64,000 nucleotides of DNA from CAZEHS01 sp964424355 (GCA_964424355.1 CAYRIO010000014.1:1-64000); one strand, 5' to 3'; positions 36,429 to 44,922 are shown, numbered from the stretch's first letter. Notes: generated from the sequence alone by a model not told the origin. Made by a program: numbers and translations.

Positions 36429-36761
36429 CTATTCGTCATCCTTCACTTCTTCATACTGGACATCCACGGCTTCCTGCTTGTTGAAGCTGCCGGTTTCTTT
36501 CTCTTCAAACGGATTTTCACGTTCCCGTCCGGGTCCGGGTTCCGGCTCCTGACCTTTAAACTCATACATGCCGCCACCGGTCCTGCGGGCACGTCTGCGC
36601 CCTTCAAACCAATACCACAGACCGAAGGTGACCAGCAGAGCCAGACCCAGGGGGGTGGTAAGCAGCAGCTTGCTGAAAAAAATCAGCAGGTAGAAGAAGA
36701 AAAACAGGAACAGCAGGCCGATCAGACAGCCAAAGCTATTGTCAGCGCGATAGATTCGCAT
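36429..36761 (-). CDS. Small membrane protein of unknown function
   Basis: 110 residues from the ATG at 36761 (AAAGG nine bases upstream). A very hydrophobic stretch at about 10-48 forms one or two membrane helices. A basic patch (GRRRARRTGGG) and an acidic, Pro/Glu-rich tail with a YEEVKDDE end follow. The positive-inside rule puts the tail in the cytoplasm. No family recognised. Confidence 0.6.
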   Translation of the reverse strand: MRIYRADNSFGCLIGLLFLFFFFYLLIFFSKLLLTTPLGLALLVTFGLWYWFEGRRRARRTGGGMYEFKGQEPEPGPGRERENPFEEKETGSFNKQEAVDVQYEEVKDDE

Positions 36762-36859
36762 GGGTTTCATCCTTTCGATGGGGAGTGAATCTATTATAAC
36801 ATGAGGTTATGAGGGGTTTATAAAGGATTTCTTGTGTTTTTATTAACTCCGATACGGCG

Positions 36860-37369
36860 CTATTTCTTGAGCAATCCATACCCGCCGTAGATGGGCTTGG
36901 TTTCGGATACCGTGATGACGGCATTGGCCTGCTTGGCCTTGATCAGGGTGACCGCTTCCTTCACCCGCTTGCGCTGCGTGAACAGGAACAGCATATGCCG
37001 CGATTTGCTCATCCCGCTGCCCTCCACCATGGTGACCGCAAAATCATGGTCCCGCAGATGCTCCGAAAGCTCCTCTCCGTGATCGTCCTTAACGATGACC
37101 ACGATCTCCGAAAGGCCGATGCCGATCATTTCCTCCAGGATGCTGCCGAAATAATTGCCCAGCGCGAAGCCCAGGGCGTAGAACACCGCTTTCAGCGGAT
37201 CTGCGGCGATTCCCGTCAGAACGTTGCTGGCAATGTATATCCAGAGCATCACCTCAAAGAAACCGATGATTGCGCCTATTTTCCGCTCACCCTTGGTAAT
37301 CAAAACGGTTCGAACCGTGGCCAAAGACACTTCGATTATTTTAGCAAAGAGAATCAGAGCATAGATCAT
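36860..37369 (-). CDS. UPF0316/DUF2179-type membrane protein
   Basis: 169 residues. Three hydrophobic segments lie in the first 75 residues (MIYALILFAKIIEVSLATVRTV is characteristic), followed by a cytosolic DUF2179-like domain with HGEELSEHLRDHDFAVT and a second half ending AVITVSETKPIYGGY. The family (B. subtilis YebE type) has no established function. AAAGGA precedes the ATG. Confidence 0.8.
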   Translation of the reverse strand: MIYALILFAKIIEVSLATVRTVLITKGERKIGAIIGFFEVMLWIYIASNVLTGIAADPLKAVFYALGFALGNYFGSILEEMIGIGLSEIVVIVKDDHGEELSEHLRDHDFAVTMVEGSGMSKSRHMLFLFTQRKRVKEAVTLIKAKQANAVITVSETKPIYGGYGLLKK

Positions 37370-37495
37370 AGGGGAGTCCTTTCGTCATCAGGATCGAGGT
37401 TATTTTCTTCACTTCTACAGTGTACTCCACTTTTGAATTGGCTTCCACTGGTTTAAGAAACCTTTAATAAAGCTTAATGCCTTGGCCGGAACACC

Positions 37496-37535
37496 AAAGA
37501 AAAACAGGGCCTGACACGATTGCGTGCCTGGCCCC
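37496..37535 (-). terminator. Intrinsic terminator after the CAO-domain gene
   Basis: Stem between CAGGGCCTGACACG (37505-37518) and CGTGCCTGGCCCC (37522-37534), followed on the minus strand by TTTTTCTTT. Confidence 0.8.
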
Positions 37536-37543
37536 GGATAGCT

Positions 37544-38389
37544 TTACTGTGTGATGGTGACAACCTTGGTGGCATTGTCGTAGCTTACCGTCGCGCCCAA
37601 GGCCTCAGCGATTACCCGTACCGGAACCATCGTATGGCCGTCACTGATGATCGCAGCGGTATCCATCGTCTTTTCCATGCCGTTGACCTGGTAGGCGGAC
37701 TGATTGATCTTGATGGCGACCGTCTGGGTTGCCGAGGTGAGGGTCACCGTCTGTGTGGCGCTGTCCCAGGCAATTTCGGCGCCCAGGGCTTCGGCTGCGG
37801 ATCGGAGCTCGATGAGGGTCCGCCCGTTGTTATCGGCAAAGGGCTTGACGGTGCTGTTCACCGCGGCCCCATTGAACATGACTGTAATGCCGGCCGCTGT
37901 GCTTGAACTCTGCGTGCCTGCTGTATTCGCTGCAGTCGGCGGTGTGCCTGATGCCGTGCCGGTCGGGGGTGTCTGCCCATCACTGCCGTTATGGGCAGGT
38001 CTTTCAATCGTCGTCCAATCAATGGCTGCAGCTTGAGCCTCTGTAATCAGGCTGTTGCTGAGGAACTGTTCTTTAAAGGAAGTCGGCGCTTTCTTTTCTC
38101 CGGTCATCTGTGCCTGCCGCTCGGTTTCCGTCAGGTTCTGCATGGCATCCATCTCCGTCTTTCGGGCAGCGTCCTGGGCTGCTACAAAAGCGGTGATCCC
38201 ATCCAATTCCGCTTGGGTAAGAACCCCGGAGGTGACATATTGCGTGAGCAGAGATGCGATGGACGGGGGGGCGCTGCCACCGGCGGGGGGCTGCTGGGAT
38301 GTGGTGTCAGCGAAAACCGTGATGCCGGATAGGGATAGGACCAGTGTCAACACACCGGTGATGGCTCTTTTTAAAATGCGTACTCTCAT
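37544..38389 (-). CDS. Secreted protein with copper amine oxidase N-terminal-like (stalk) domain
   Basis: 281 residues. A signal peptide (1-27, VFADTT) is followed by a helical region about 40-125 and a Thr/Pro/Ser linker (DGQTPPTGTASGTPPTA). A duplicated copper_amine_oxidN1-like beta domain follows (about 165-281; GRTLIELRSAAEALGAEIAWD and HTMVPVRVIAEALGATVSYD). This module is common on clostridial cell surfaces and implies no oxidase activity. AGGAGG precedes the ATG. Confidence 0.83.
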   Translation of the reverse strand: MRVRILKRAITGVLTLVLSLSGITVFADTTSQQPPAGGSAPPSIASLLTQYVTSGVLTQAELDGITAFVAAQDAARKTEMDAMQNLTETERQAQMTGEKKAPTSFKEQFLSNSLITEAQAAAIDWTTIERPAHNGSDGQTPPTGTASGTPPTAANTAGTQSSSTAAGITVMFNGAAVNSTVKPFADNNGRTLIELRSAAEALGAEIAWDSATQTVTLTSATQTVAIKINQSAYQVNGMEKTMDTAAIISDGHTMVPVRVIAEALGATVSYDNATKVVTITQ

Positions 38390-38487
38390 ATAGAATGCCT
38401 CCTGTTTGGTTTTCTTTATCCTAACAGGGGAATGTGAGGGTTCAGTGACTGGTCTGTGAAGAGATTGTGTGCAACCTGTGGGAAATG

Positions 38488-39438
38488 CTACCGCTCTCCA
38501 GGAATCTTTTTACCAAGCCTTTTCAAATGGCTGTTATATTCACTATTACTGATTTGATTGGCTACAAAGCTATCCGTAATCAGCTGGGCCTGGATCCGGA
38601 CAGATTCGTCCTGACCGCTGTGACGCTCTTCTGCACTCTTTTGAAGCGTTAAGAATTTCTCATCCCATTTTTCATTGTTGCCCGCTTCAAGATTCCCGAT
38701 ATCATCCAATTCACTTTTGAAAAAAATAGAGAATGTTTTGAGATTCATGACCCAATCCTTGATTGTATCCTCTTCTTGATCTATTGAAAGTTCATAACTG
38801 CTGTAAATTGAAAAACAACCGCCCATGATGCTTTTGTAAATGATCCTCAGCTTCAACACAGGGATGGCCGCACGTCCTTTCAGCAACGCCTCTAAAAGCC
38901 GCCCATCTAAATCATCTTTGAACCGAAAAACAGTGTCCCCCTCTTTCGTTAAACATTTTTCCTCGAGGATATTTATCCGCAAATCATTTGTCTCCAGTTT
39001 GAATTCTTCATCGCCATCCGTTATGCTCAGCTTTGCTGTTACATCGGCACAGATCAATGGTGAGTGCCCGACATTTTTTATGATCAGCCCCAAGGTGTAA
39101 TCAGAAGAATATTCCTGCGTTTTCTCCTCACTGTTGTATATGAATTCCGGCCGTTCAACTTTCAAAGTAACCCCCTCAAACCAGGGCATCGGCTGATTCT
39201 GCATTTCTCTTTCCAATTTTATTTCCGCTAACTGCTTTTTCATTACTTCCAGTTGATTGGTGGTTACATAGACATACACCACCGTCAGCACCGCTACAAA
39301 GAGCGACGACAACCCTGATAAAGCGTTGATGAATCCAAAATCCGGGTGGATGATTCCGTAAACAAAAAGTGCACAGATTGTTGCAGCAATTATGCCAAAG
39401 CTGACCATCGGTATCAATTTGCTTTTGTAATGCGTCAT
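38488..39438 (-). CDS. Membrane-anchored protein of unknown function
   Basis: 316 residues from the ATG at 39438 (AAAGGAG site). Two membrane helices at about 10-30 and 38-60 are followed by a short coiled-coil-like segment (TNQLEVMKKQLAEIKLEREM). A cytosolic beta-rich domain (LGLIIKNVGHSPLICADVTAKL) and a helical C-terminus come next. The architecture matches many uncharacterised two-helix membrane proteins. I do not recognise a family. Confidence 0.65.
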   Translation of the reverse strand: MTHYKSKLIPMVSFGIIAATICALFVYGIIHPDFGFINALSGLSSLFVAVLTVVYVYVTTNQLEVMKKQLAEIKLEREMQNQPMPWFEGVTLKVERPEFIYNSEEKTQEYSSDYTLGLIIKNVGHSPLICADVTAKLSITDGDEEFKLETNDLRINILEEKCLTKEGDTVFRFKDDLDGRLLEALLKGRAAIPVLKLRIIYKSIMGGCFSIYSSYELSIDQEEDTIKDWVMNLKTFSIFFKSELDDIGNLEAGNNEKWDEKFLTLQKSAEERHSGQDESVRIQAQLITDSFVANQISNSEYNSHLKRLGKKIPGER

Positions 39439-39464
39439 AGCCCGTTCTCCTTTCTTTGATGAAA

Positions 39465-39495
39465 CAAAAATAAACCGGGAATTCACCCGGTTTAT
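39465..39495 (-). terminator. Intrinsic terminator after the SLH gene
   Basis: Ten-bp stem ATAAACCGGG/CCCGGTTTAT followed on the minus strand by TTTTTGTTTC. Confidence 0.85.
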
Positions 39496-39539
39496 ACACA
39501 ATTGCAAACATCGCGTGTCTGCTCCGTCATTTATTTGGT

Positions 39540-40769
39540 TTATCGAATCAAAGTGGATTCAAAGGTTACATTTGAGCCGGGAACCGTAGAGCTGACAATC
39601 GTTCCGGTGCCTGAAACATAGGTGTCGGACCCATCTATCATCAGGGAACCGATCTTGGTTGTTTTGTCCAAACTTAGGGTTGTGCCTTCCGGTTGGATAT
39701 GGAAACTGTCACACTGTACATTTTTAAGAGTCACAGCCGTCTTGTACGGAGCGGTTTTACCCACTACGATGGCTTTTAACCCGGCACCCGTCAAATCCGA
39801 CTCTTCCAGAATCGTGTCGGATACCGTTGTAACACTTCCAATCGCTGTTGTTCCTGAAACAATCAGGCTTACCGACTCAGAATCTTCCAGGATGATCACA
39901 TTATCCGAAATTACATTGATCAGATGAATGCGGCTGTACTTACCGCTGCTGATGTAGATATTCCCCTTAACCGTGACATTTTCAAGAGTCGCACTGCCAT
40001 CGCCCACTTCTTTATCAATCGTCGCGTTCCCGTTTACAATAACATTCTTAAGGGTAACGCCTGGAGATTTGATGACAATGTTCCCTGCAATGGTGACGAC
40101 ATCCCCTGAGGGACCAAAGGAACCCGCTTGATAATATTTCAAATCCGGTGTTAGTGCAGAGGTATTGTAATTGTAACAATTATTTACAGCTACCAGTGCT
40201 TCTGCCCGTGTCATCTGCGCCTCCGGCATAAATTTCCCATCCGGATAACCTACCATGATTTTGGATTCAAATGCAGCTATGATCGCTGTTTTGCTCCACT
40301 CTGCTGTTAATGTGGCATCTGAAAAAGATAGCACATTGGTGGTTCTTAACAGGCTTTTGAGACGATTGACCACCACTGCCACTTCCTGACGGGTGATGCG
40401 ATCACCAGGGTGCATGCTGCCATCCGCATACCCGGAAATATACCCGGCCGTATTCGCTCTTACAGTCGCCTGATAGTACCACGAGTTTTGCGGCACATCG
40501 GTATAAATCACATCAGCCATCTTCGTGAATCCAAATCGCTTATTCACCATTTGAAAGAATTCCGCCCGGGTGATCGTTGTATCCGGTTGGAAGGAACCAT
40601 CCGGGTATCCGGTGACCATGCCGCTGTCCAGTGCGGCTTGAATCGGAACTTTTGCCCAATGTGATCCATAATCGTTTGAAGCAGCGGAACCGATCATTGG
40701 CATAAATGCCGAGAACACCATCATCAAGCTTAAAATCAATGGAAATGTCTTTTTCATCGTTCTTTTCAT
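39540..40769 (-). CDS. S-layer homology (SLH) domain protein with beta-helix-like C-terminus
   Basis: 409 residues. A signal peptide (1-29) is followed by three SLH domains (about 30-200; GSHWAKVPIQAALDSGMVTGY, PDGSFQPDTTITRAEF, ADGSMHPGDRITRQE, PDGKFMPEAQMTRAE) that bind pyruvylated cell-wall polymers. The C-terminal half has short repeated strands (NVIVNGNATIDKEV, NVTVKGNIYISSG) typical of a beta-solenoid. It is probably a cell-wall-bound surface protein. AGGAGG precedes the ATG; the small lmo0937-like gene lies 57 bp upstream on the same strand. Confidence 0.87.
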   Translation of the reverse strand: MKRTMKKTFPLILSLMMVFSAFMPMIGSAASNDYGSHWAKVPIQAALDSGMVTGYPDGSFQPDTTITRAEFFQMVNKRFGFTKMADVIYTDVPQNSWYYQATVRANTAGYISGYADGSMHPGDRITRQEVAVVVNRLKSLLRTTNVLSFSDATLTAEWSKTAIIAAFESKIMVGYPDGKFMPEAQMTRAEALVAVNNCYNYNTSALTPDLKYYQAGSFGPSGDVVTIAGNIVIKSPGVTLKNVIVNGNATIDKEVGDGSATLENVTVKGNIYISSGKYSRIHLINVISDNVIILEDSESVSLIVSGTTAIGSVTTVSDTILEESDLTGAGLKAIVVGKTAPYKTAVTLKNVQCDSFHIQPEGTTLSLDKTTKIGSLMIDGSDTYVSGTGTIVSSTVPGSNVTFESTLIR

Positions 40770-40826
40770 TGTATCCTCCTGTTGTTTTCAACCATTCTAA
40801 CAAGCCGCGTCTTTCCTTGTTCGTCA

Positions 40827-40976
40827 CTACAAGATTTTCCTGCCTTGTATGATCTGCAGCAAAACCATAATGATTGCCATTACCAAAAGTACATGAATCA
40901 ACCCGCCAATCGTGTATGAACCGGCAATTCCCAACAACCATAAAGCAATCAGAATCGCTGCAAGTGTATAAAGCAT
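40827..40976 (-). CDS. lmo0937-family small membrane protein
   Basis: 49 residues. It begins MLYTLAAILIALWLLG, has two short hydrophobic helices separated by GSYTIGGLIHVLLV and ends GRKIL, matching the small lmo0937-type proteins of Firmicutes. AGAGGA lies about nine bases before the ATG. Function unknown; some relatives are stress-induced. A strong -10 and direct repeats lie upstream, and the SLH gene follows on the same strand. Confidence 0.75.
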   Translation of the reverse strand: MLYTLAAILIALWLLGIAGSYTIGGLIHVLLVMAIIMVLLQIIQGRKIL

Positions 40977-41049
40977 ATGGCATTCCTCTTTAGGGGGTGA
41001 TCCGGCACACTACAGATGGCACCTTTCTCCCTACGCCTTTCTACTCTTC

Positions 41050-41083
41050 ATTATAGCGAGGGCGCCTGACAGGATTCTGACAG
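41050..41083 (-). promoter_or_regulatory. Activator-type promoter of the lmo0937-like gene
   Basis: Perfect -10 TATAAT (41050-41055) with no recognisable -35. Instead two CTGTCAG copies (41066-41072 and 41077-41083) are spaced 11 bp apart, one helical turn, as in OmpR/PhoB-family operator direct repeats. Confidence 0.55.
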
Positions 41084-41101
41084 GTTTTCTCACGATAACG
41101 C

Positions 41102-41144
41102 AAAGCGCGCACACACCGGGATATACCAAGTGTGTGCGCGCTTT
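41102..41144 (-). terminator. Long perfect terminator hairpin after the DinB-like region
   Basis: Fifteen-bp perfect stem AAAGCGCGCACACAC/GTGTGTGCGCGCTTT. The minus-strand tail is only weakly T-rich. Its arm overlaps the second in-frame stop downstream of the DinB-like gene. Confidence 0.7.
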
Positions 41145-41313
41145 ATAGCCGGCCCGGATGAGCCGCAGAGAAAAGTGAAAAATAATGGTTCACGCTTTCC
41201 AACGAGGAGATCCCATCCAATTCAGCCCATAGGTAGCTGACCCCCGGATAGGTATAGACTTCTGCTGGCAATTCATTCTTCAGGAGTTTCCATCGCGGTG
41301 TCCAGGGTGTTAG
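41143..41313 (-). other. In-frame open extension after the DinB amber stop
   Basis: Fifty-six sense codons in the dinB frame encode protein-like sequence (KNELPAEVYTYPGVSYLWAE ... SLESVNHYFSLFSAAHPG). No ATG/GTG with a ribosome site is seen. It could be a remnant of a longer protein, a read-through segment, or a short gene with an unusual start. Confidence 0.4.
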
Positions 41314-41754
41314 CTATTCAAAAATCTGCTCCAGATGGTGTGACTGGTGGGCCAGATATTGCTCCAGAAGTTGAGCCAGCGTTACGGGGGCACCGGATCC
41401 CACCTGGCAGGTCAAGGCTTCCATGGATTCACACGGGATTTTTGAAATAATTCGGCGCAGGTGGCTGTTCAGGACCGTCCACATCTCCAGGAGCTCCTCC
41501 GTGTCCATGTCATGGTACCCCTGGAGCCTCACCCAATCCGCCTGGTCGTAGCCGGGCACTGCCAAGGGCTGCTCATACTGGGCCCGGATGAATCTCGCCT
41601 GGTTGTTGACGGCCGAATCGCACAGATGGCCCAAAATCTCCCGGCGGCTCCACTTTCCAAAAACACGGACCGACATCGTTTCTTCTGACATTTCACGAAT
41701 TCGATCAGGAACCATTTCAATCAGGGCTTGAAGGGCCTCATTACCGTTACGCAT
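41314..41754 (-). CDS. DinB-superfamily protein
   Basis: 146 residues from the ATG at 41754 (AAGGAGG site; the longer frame from 41832 lacks one). A four-helix bundle with ILGHLCDSAVNNQARF and the C-terminal YLAHQSHHLEQIFE provides the metal-binding His set of DinB/YfiT-like enzymes, some of which are thiol transferases. The frame stops at TAG (41314-41316) but stays open for 56 more codons to a TAA at 41143-41145, directly at the terminator hairpin. Confidence 0.8.
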   Translation of the reverse strand: MRNGNEALQALIEMVPDRIREMSEETMSVRVFGKWSRREILGHLCDSAVNNQARFIRAQYEQPLAVPGYDQADWVRLQGYHDMDTEELLEMWTVLNSHLRRIISKIPCESMEALTCQVGSGAPVTLAQLLEQYLAHQSHHLEQIFE

Positions 41755-41806
41755 CACTGCCTCCTTGTGCCGCATCAGTGCGGTGTTGTCTGAAAATCGA
41801 ACGGGC

Positions 41807-42211
41807 TCATGACCCGCTGCGCGATAACGCATTTTCTACGGCTTTCCGAATCACTTTACTGGAGCTGGTAGCACCGCTGACAGAATCCACAGCGGTCGTC
41901 TGCTTTTCTAAAATCGAATCTACAATCCCCTCGGCTGGGGCCCCCTTGCCGTTTCTGTGTTCAAGAAGTTTCAGGTCAGTCATCACGCCATGCTTAACCG
42001 TTGCACTGACACGTGCATAGACTAGCCCCGCATCAAAATCCCCTTCGTAGGTCCCATCCGGAACGGCTGTGATATCAATATTTGAAAATTTCATATTCTG
42101 GATAGTCGCTTTGTATGCCTGCGTGTCCAGAAGAAGTTTACCGCCTGCAATAACGGCGATTGCAGCAACCGTGATGGCGAGGAGCCGGAATGCCTTCCGA
42201 GCGGACTTCAT
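41807..42211 (-). CDS. FMN-binding domain protein (membrane-anchored)
   Basis: 134 residues from the ATG at 42211. One N-terminal membrane anchor (about 8-30) is followed by an extracytoplasmic FMN-binding domain: DGTYEGDFDAGLVYARVSA, ILEKQTTAVDSVSGATSSS. The SGATSSS motif contains the Thr that carries covalent FMN in RnfG/NqrC-like proteins. It overlaps the flavodoxin gene by four bases (ATGA) and likely forms a redox pair with it. Confidence 0.85.
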   Translation of the reverse strand: MKSARKAFRLLAITVAAIAVIAGGKLLLDTQAYKATIQNMKFSNIDITAVPDGTYEGDFDAGLVYARVSATVKHGVMTDLKLLEHRNGKGAPAEGIVDSILEKQTTAVDSVSGATSSSKVIRKAVENALSRSGS

Positions 42212-42633
42212 TGTTTTCCCTTTCCTGTGATGCATTCCTTGGCGAATTCTACCGCAGCCGCTATGTCCTCCTGGTTGGGGTGCGAAAACCCTTTAAAAAG
42301 GAAGCTTCCTTCACAGACATACTCCTCTTCCTTCACGGCGATACCACGCTCCGTCAGAGCGTTCCGCAATCCCCGTTGAGTTACCTTGGTGGCCGAGGAG
42401 GTGATCAGCGCCGCCGATTTTGCATCATCCGGCGTAAGTGTGTTCACATACGCCAACAATTCCGGCTTGCATCCGCCGCCATAAATTCCGCTGACGATCA
42501 GCATAAGATCATAGCCTTCCAAACGCGGCTTCTCATTAATATTATACACAGGGACACTCAGTTCCTGTGAAATCCTTTGCGCGATTTTTTTACTGTGCCC
42601 GGTCATGCTGGCATAAATAACGGCTGTTTTCAT
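42208..42633 (-). CDS. Flavodoxin-domain protein
   Basis: 141 residues from the ATG at 42633 (GGAGGT site). The N-terminal FMN phosphate loop is YASMTGHSKKIA, followed by DLMLIVSGIYGGGCKPELLAYV typical of flavodoxins. It is probably a cytosolic one- or two-electron carrier and partner of the FMN-binding protein encoded next. Confidence 0.85.
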   Translation of the reverse strand: MKTAVIYASMTGHSKKIAQRISQELSVPVYNINEKPRLEGYDLMLIVSGIYGGGCKPELLAYVNTLTPDDAKSAALITSSATKVTQRGLRNALTERGIAVKEEEYVCEGSFLFKGFSHPNQEDIAAAVEFAKECITGKGKQ

Positions 42634-42678
42634 TTTGATACCTCCACAAGTTCCACGAAAGGGGCTGCCTATACACTT

Positions 42679-42707
42679 AATGTATTCCCCATACACCGCA
42701 CCGTCAA
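42679..42707 (-). promoter_or_regulatory. Probable promoter of the flavodoxin/FMN-binding operon
   Basis: Minus strand TTGACG (42702-42707), 17-bp spacer, TACATT (42679-42684), giving a leader of about 40 bases. Confidence 0.55.
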
Positions 42708-42796
42708 TAAACATCCGCTTATGAAGTTCTTAAAAAAAACAAAACACCCATGGCACTTCAAAACCTCCTTCTTGCTCCTTCAGGATTGCCCTGCCA

Positions 42797-42845
42797 CAGC
42801 AAAACCGGGCATATCTCCACTGGAATGGGAGATATGCCCGGTTTT
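42797..42845 (-). terminator. Strong hairpin terminator after the zinc-ribbon gene
   Basis: Eighteen-bp perfect stem (42801-42818 with 42828-42845) with TTTT on either strand. The only gene pointing into it is the minus-strand zinc-ribbon gene. Confidence 0.75.
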
Positions 42846-42932
42846 CATGTTCTAAAGTATGTACTCACAGAAAGAAACCTTCAGGTATCAAGTAACTCCC
42901 AGGTTATCCGCTTGAAATGGCAAAGACCCGCC

Positions 42933-43382
42933 TCACCGCATCCGCGTTGAAAGGCCACGGCTCTGAAACCGGCCGCTCGCCCCACCACCCGAAAAAGTAG
43001 CCGCTGAACGCACAACCTGCGGCGCTGAAAGAGCTATACAATCATAACAATGCCGACCTGTCGAAATGGATGCACCGCATTTTTCACACCGCAGCAATCC
43101 GGCCATGGCCGACTCTGGCGTGAGGCTTAGGGTCTCCTGGCGAACCATCCGGTTCAATTGGGTGATTGAGATCTTCAACTCCTTCGAAATCGTCTGCATC
43201 GGCACATTGTTGCCCTTGGCGTAGATATAGCCCCGTACGATGCTCACACGGACCGACTCGTCGCTGATACACTGCAGACAGCCCTCCGGGTGCCCTTGAA
43301 CGTGTGAATAGATTTCACCGCAGGTCTTGCACTCTTTTGGATCAATGGCAATTTCCTCATCAAAATATCGCGTAGAGAACAT
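42933..43382 (-). CDS. Double zinc-ribbon protein with central helix-turn-helix, YvyF-like
   Basis: 149 residues from the ATG at 43382, which has a GAAGGAGG site. Two zinc ribbons (C18-x2-C21...C35-x2-C38 and C99-x2-C102...C112-x2-C115) flank a helical segment PMQTISKELKISITQLNRMV that resembles a helix-turn-helix. The first half recalls the flagellar-operon protein YvyF/TIGR03826; this match is from memory and not certain. Expression should be controlled by the c-di-GMP riboswitch and terminator in its leader, which fits a motility or surface role. Confidence 0.7.
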   Translation of the reverse strand: MFSTRYFDEEIAIDPKECKTCGEIYSHVQGHPEGCLQCISDESVRVSIVRGYIYAKGNNVPMQTISKELKISITQLNRMVRQETLSLTPESAMAGLLRCEKCGASISTGRHCYDCIALSAPQVVRSAATFSGGGASGRFQSRGLSTRMR

Positions 43383-43432
43383 GGTACCTTCCTCCTTCAT
43401 AATCGTTGATATGCCCCTTGGCACAAACGATC

Positions 43433-43470
43433 AAAAAATAGAAAAGAGCAGCAGAATGAGCCTGCTACTC
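43433..43470 (-). terminator. Riboswitch expression-platform terminator
   Basis: GAGTAGCAG/CTGCTGCTC stem followed on the minus strand by TTTTCTATTTTTTG, immediately 3' of the c-di-GMP aptamer and before the zinc-ribbon gene. Confidence 0.8.
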
Positions 43471-43474
43471 ATCG

Positions 43475-43556
43475 TTGGCGGCCCGGCGGTCATAGTCCGA
43501 AGACCTTAGATCCGTAGCTTTGCGTCCCGCTCTTTCGAACGGTTTGCCATTATCAG
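43475..43556 (-). ncRNA. c-di-GMP-I (GEMM-I) riboswitch aptamer
   Basis: The minus strand reads GGCAAACCGTTCGAAAGAGC, then GGGACGCAAAGC, GGATCTAAGG, a tetraloop helix (TCTTCGGA), ATGACCGCCGGGCCGCCAA. These are the conserved parts of the GEMM-I consensus: AAACC-x-tetraloop, GGGACGCAAAGC, CTAAGG and the final helix. The terminator just downstream indicates transcriptional control of the zinc-ribbon gene by c-di-GMP. Confidence 0.9.
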
Positions 43557-43662
43557 TGATTGGTACGTATGTACATTATAGCATATTCCGTTACTGGCCA
43601 ATAGCCGCAATTTTCGTCCTGATGGGTGGGGCTGGCAGTATCACAACACGTGCAGTCCCCAG

Positions 43663-44874
43663 CTATATCTGTTCATGAAGCAGAAAATCAGGGATATAGC
43701 GATGCAGAATGCCCTGCCTTCCCATATCAAATCGATCCATGGATAAAACGTATTTCGGGTAATTGTCCTCAATGGCCAGCAACGATCCGAATTCCCGTTC
43801 CACTGTTTCATCCGACGCCAAAAGATACGCTACCTGCAAGTAAATTCTTTGGCCTGCCTTTTCGCACACAAAATCGACTTCCCGGTTCCCCACTCGCCCT
43901 ACCCGGACAGCGTAGCCACGGCGAAGCATCTCCATATAGACGATATTCTCCAGGATGCGCTGAATGTCTCGTTGGTTATTACCGTATACCGCTTGCCGAA
44001 TCCCATGGTCTGCAACATAGTACTTTTCATTCACCTGCAGAATCTGCTTGCCAACGAGGTCGATTCGGGGCACCCGATGAAACAGAAACGCTTCCTCACA
44101 CCCTCTGAGGTGGTTCATAACCGTTTCCGGCGCCACTTTTCGCCCTTCACTCTTGAAGTATTTCGAAATGGCATTGGCAGAGAAGGTTTCCCCAACATGT
44201 GCAATGACATAGAGGAGAATGCGTTCCAGTAAGTCTACATCTCTAAACTGATTCCGCTTCATCACATCCTTGATTAGAACTGAACTGTAAATATCCTTCA
44301 GGTATTGTGCGACAGCAGCAGGTTCCTCACTGAAATGCCGGAGAAACGGAAATCCGCCGAACTGAATATACCTGTCAAATTGCCAGTCTATGGTCTGATG
44401 TTCGCCTTCACGCTGGTACAACGCAGTGAACTCTTCAAAGGAAAACGGAAACACATGAATTTCGATATATCGCCCCGCAAGGAATGTGGCCAGCTCACCC
44501 GATAGCAGCTTTGCATTGGAACCCGTTATGTAGATATCAAACGCACCTTTAGAAAGAAGGGAGTTGATACAGCGTTCCCATTCCTCCACCTCTTGGATTT
44601 CATCAAAAAATAGATAGCGAAGTTCTGGATTTTCCGTAGCCTTTGCCATCACGGCTTCGTGGAGTTTGGCCGCTTCTGTCAGATCCGCGTTGGCCATATC
44701 TTCAAAGTTCAGCGCCAGTATCTGATGTTCCTTCACGCCGCGTTCCTTTAGCACCTCTTGAATGAGATCCAGCATGACGGATTTTCCGCACCGACGGATG
44801 CCCGTGAGCACCTTTATCACCTGCTTATCCATGAACGGTCGCACTTTGCGAATATACATTTCTCGCTTGATCAT
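43663..44874 (-). CDS. AAA-family ATPase with DUF4143 C-terminal domain
   Basis: 403 residues. Walker A GIRRCGKSVML (about 25-35), Walker B RYLFFDEIQ, sensor ITGSNAKLLS and arginine region FLAGRYIEIHVFPFSFEE define the AAA_14/ATPase group. The C-terminal part (KYYVADHGIRQAVYG, YMEMLRRGYAVRVGRVGNREVDFVC) is DUF4143, related to restriction-like nuclease folds (E-x-D-F/V-D-F-V). Functions are poorly known. It lies at the left edge of the island and may belong to either side. Confidence 0.82.
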   Translation of the reverse strand: MIKREMYIRKVRPFMDKQVIKVLTGIRRCGKSVMLDLIQEVLKERGVKEHQILALNFEDMANADLTEAAKLHEAVMAKATENPELRYLFFDEIQEVEEWERCINSLLSKGAFDIYITGSNAKLLSGELATFLAGRYIEIHVFPFSFEEFTALYQREGEHQTIDWQFDRYIQFGGFPFLRHFSEEPAAVAQYLKDIYSSVLIKDVMKRNQFRDVDLLERILLYVIAHVGETFSANAISKYFKSEGRKVAPETVMNHLRGCEEAFLFHRVPRIDLVGKQILQVNEKYYVADHGIRQAVYGNNQRDIQRILENIVYMEMLRRGYAVRVGRVGNREVDFVCEKAGQRIYLQVAYLLASDETVEREFGSLLAIEDNYPKYVLSMDRFDMGRQGILHRYIPDFLLHEQI

Positions 44875-44922
44875 ATGTTCACCCCCGTTCAGTTAATTCA
44901 ATTATATCTTCTTCAATAACAA

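Noticed and set aside
36248..36439. Minus-strand frame between the activase and small membrane-protein genes
   Set aside because: It runs through a terminator hairpin and has no ribosome site.
37544..38389. Copper amine oxidase enzyme
   Set aside because: Only the N-terminal-type stalk domain is present; there is no catalytic domain or topaquinone site.
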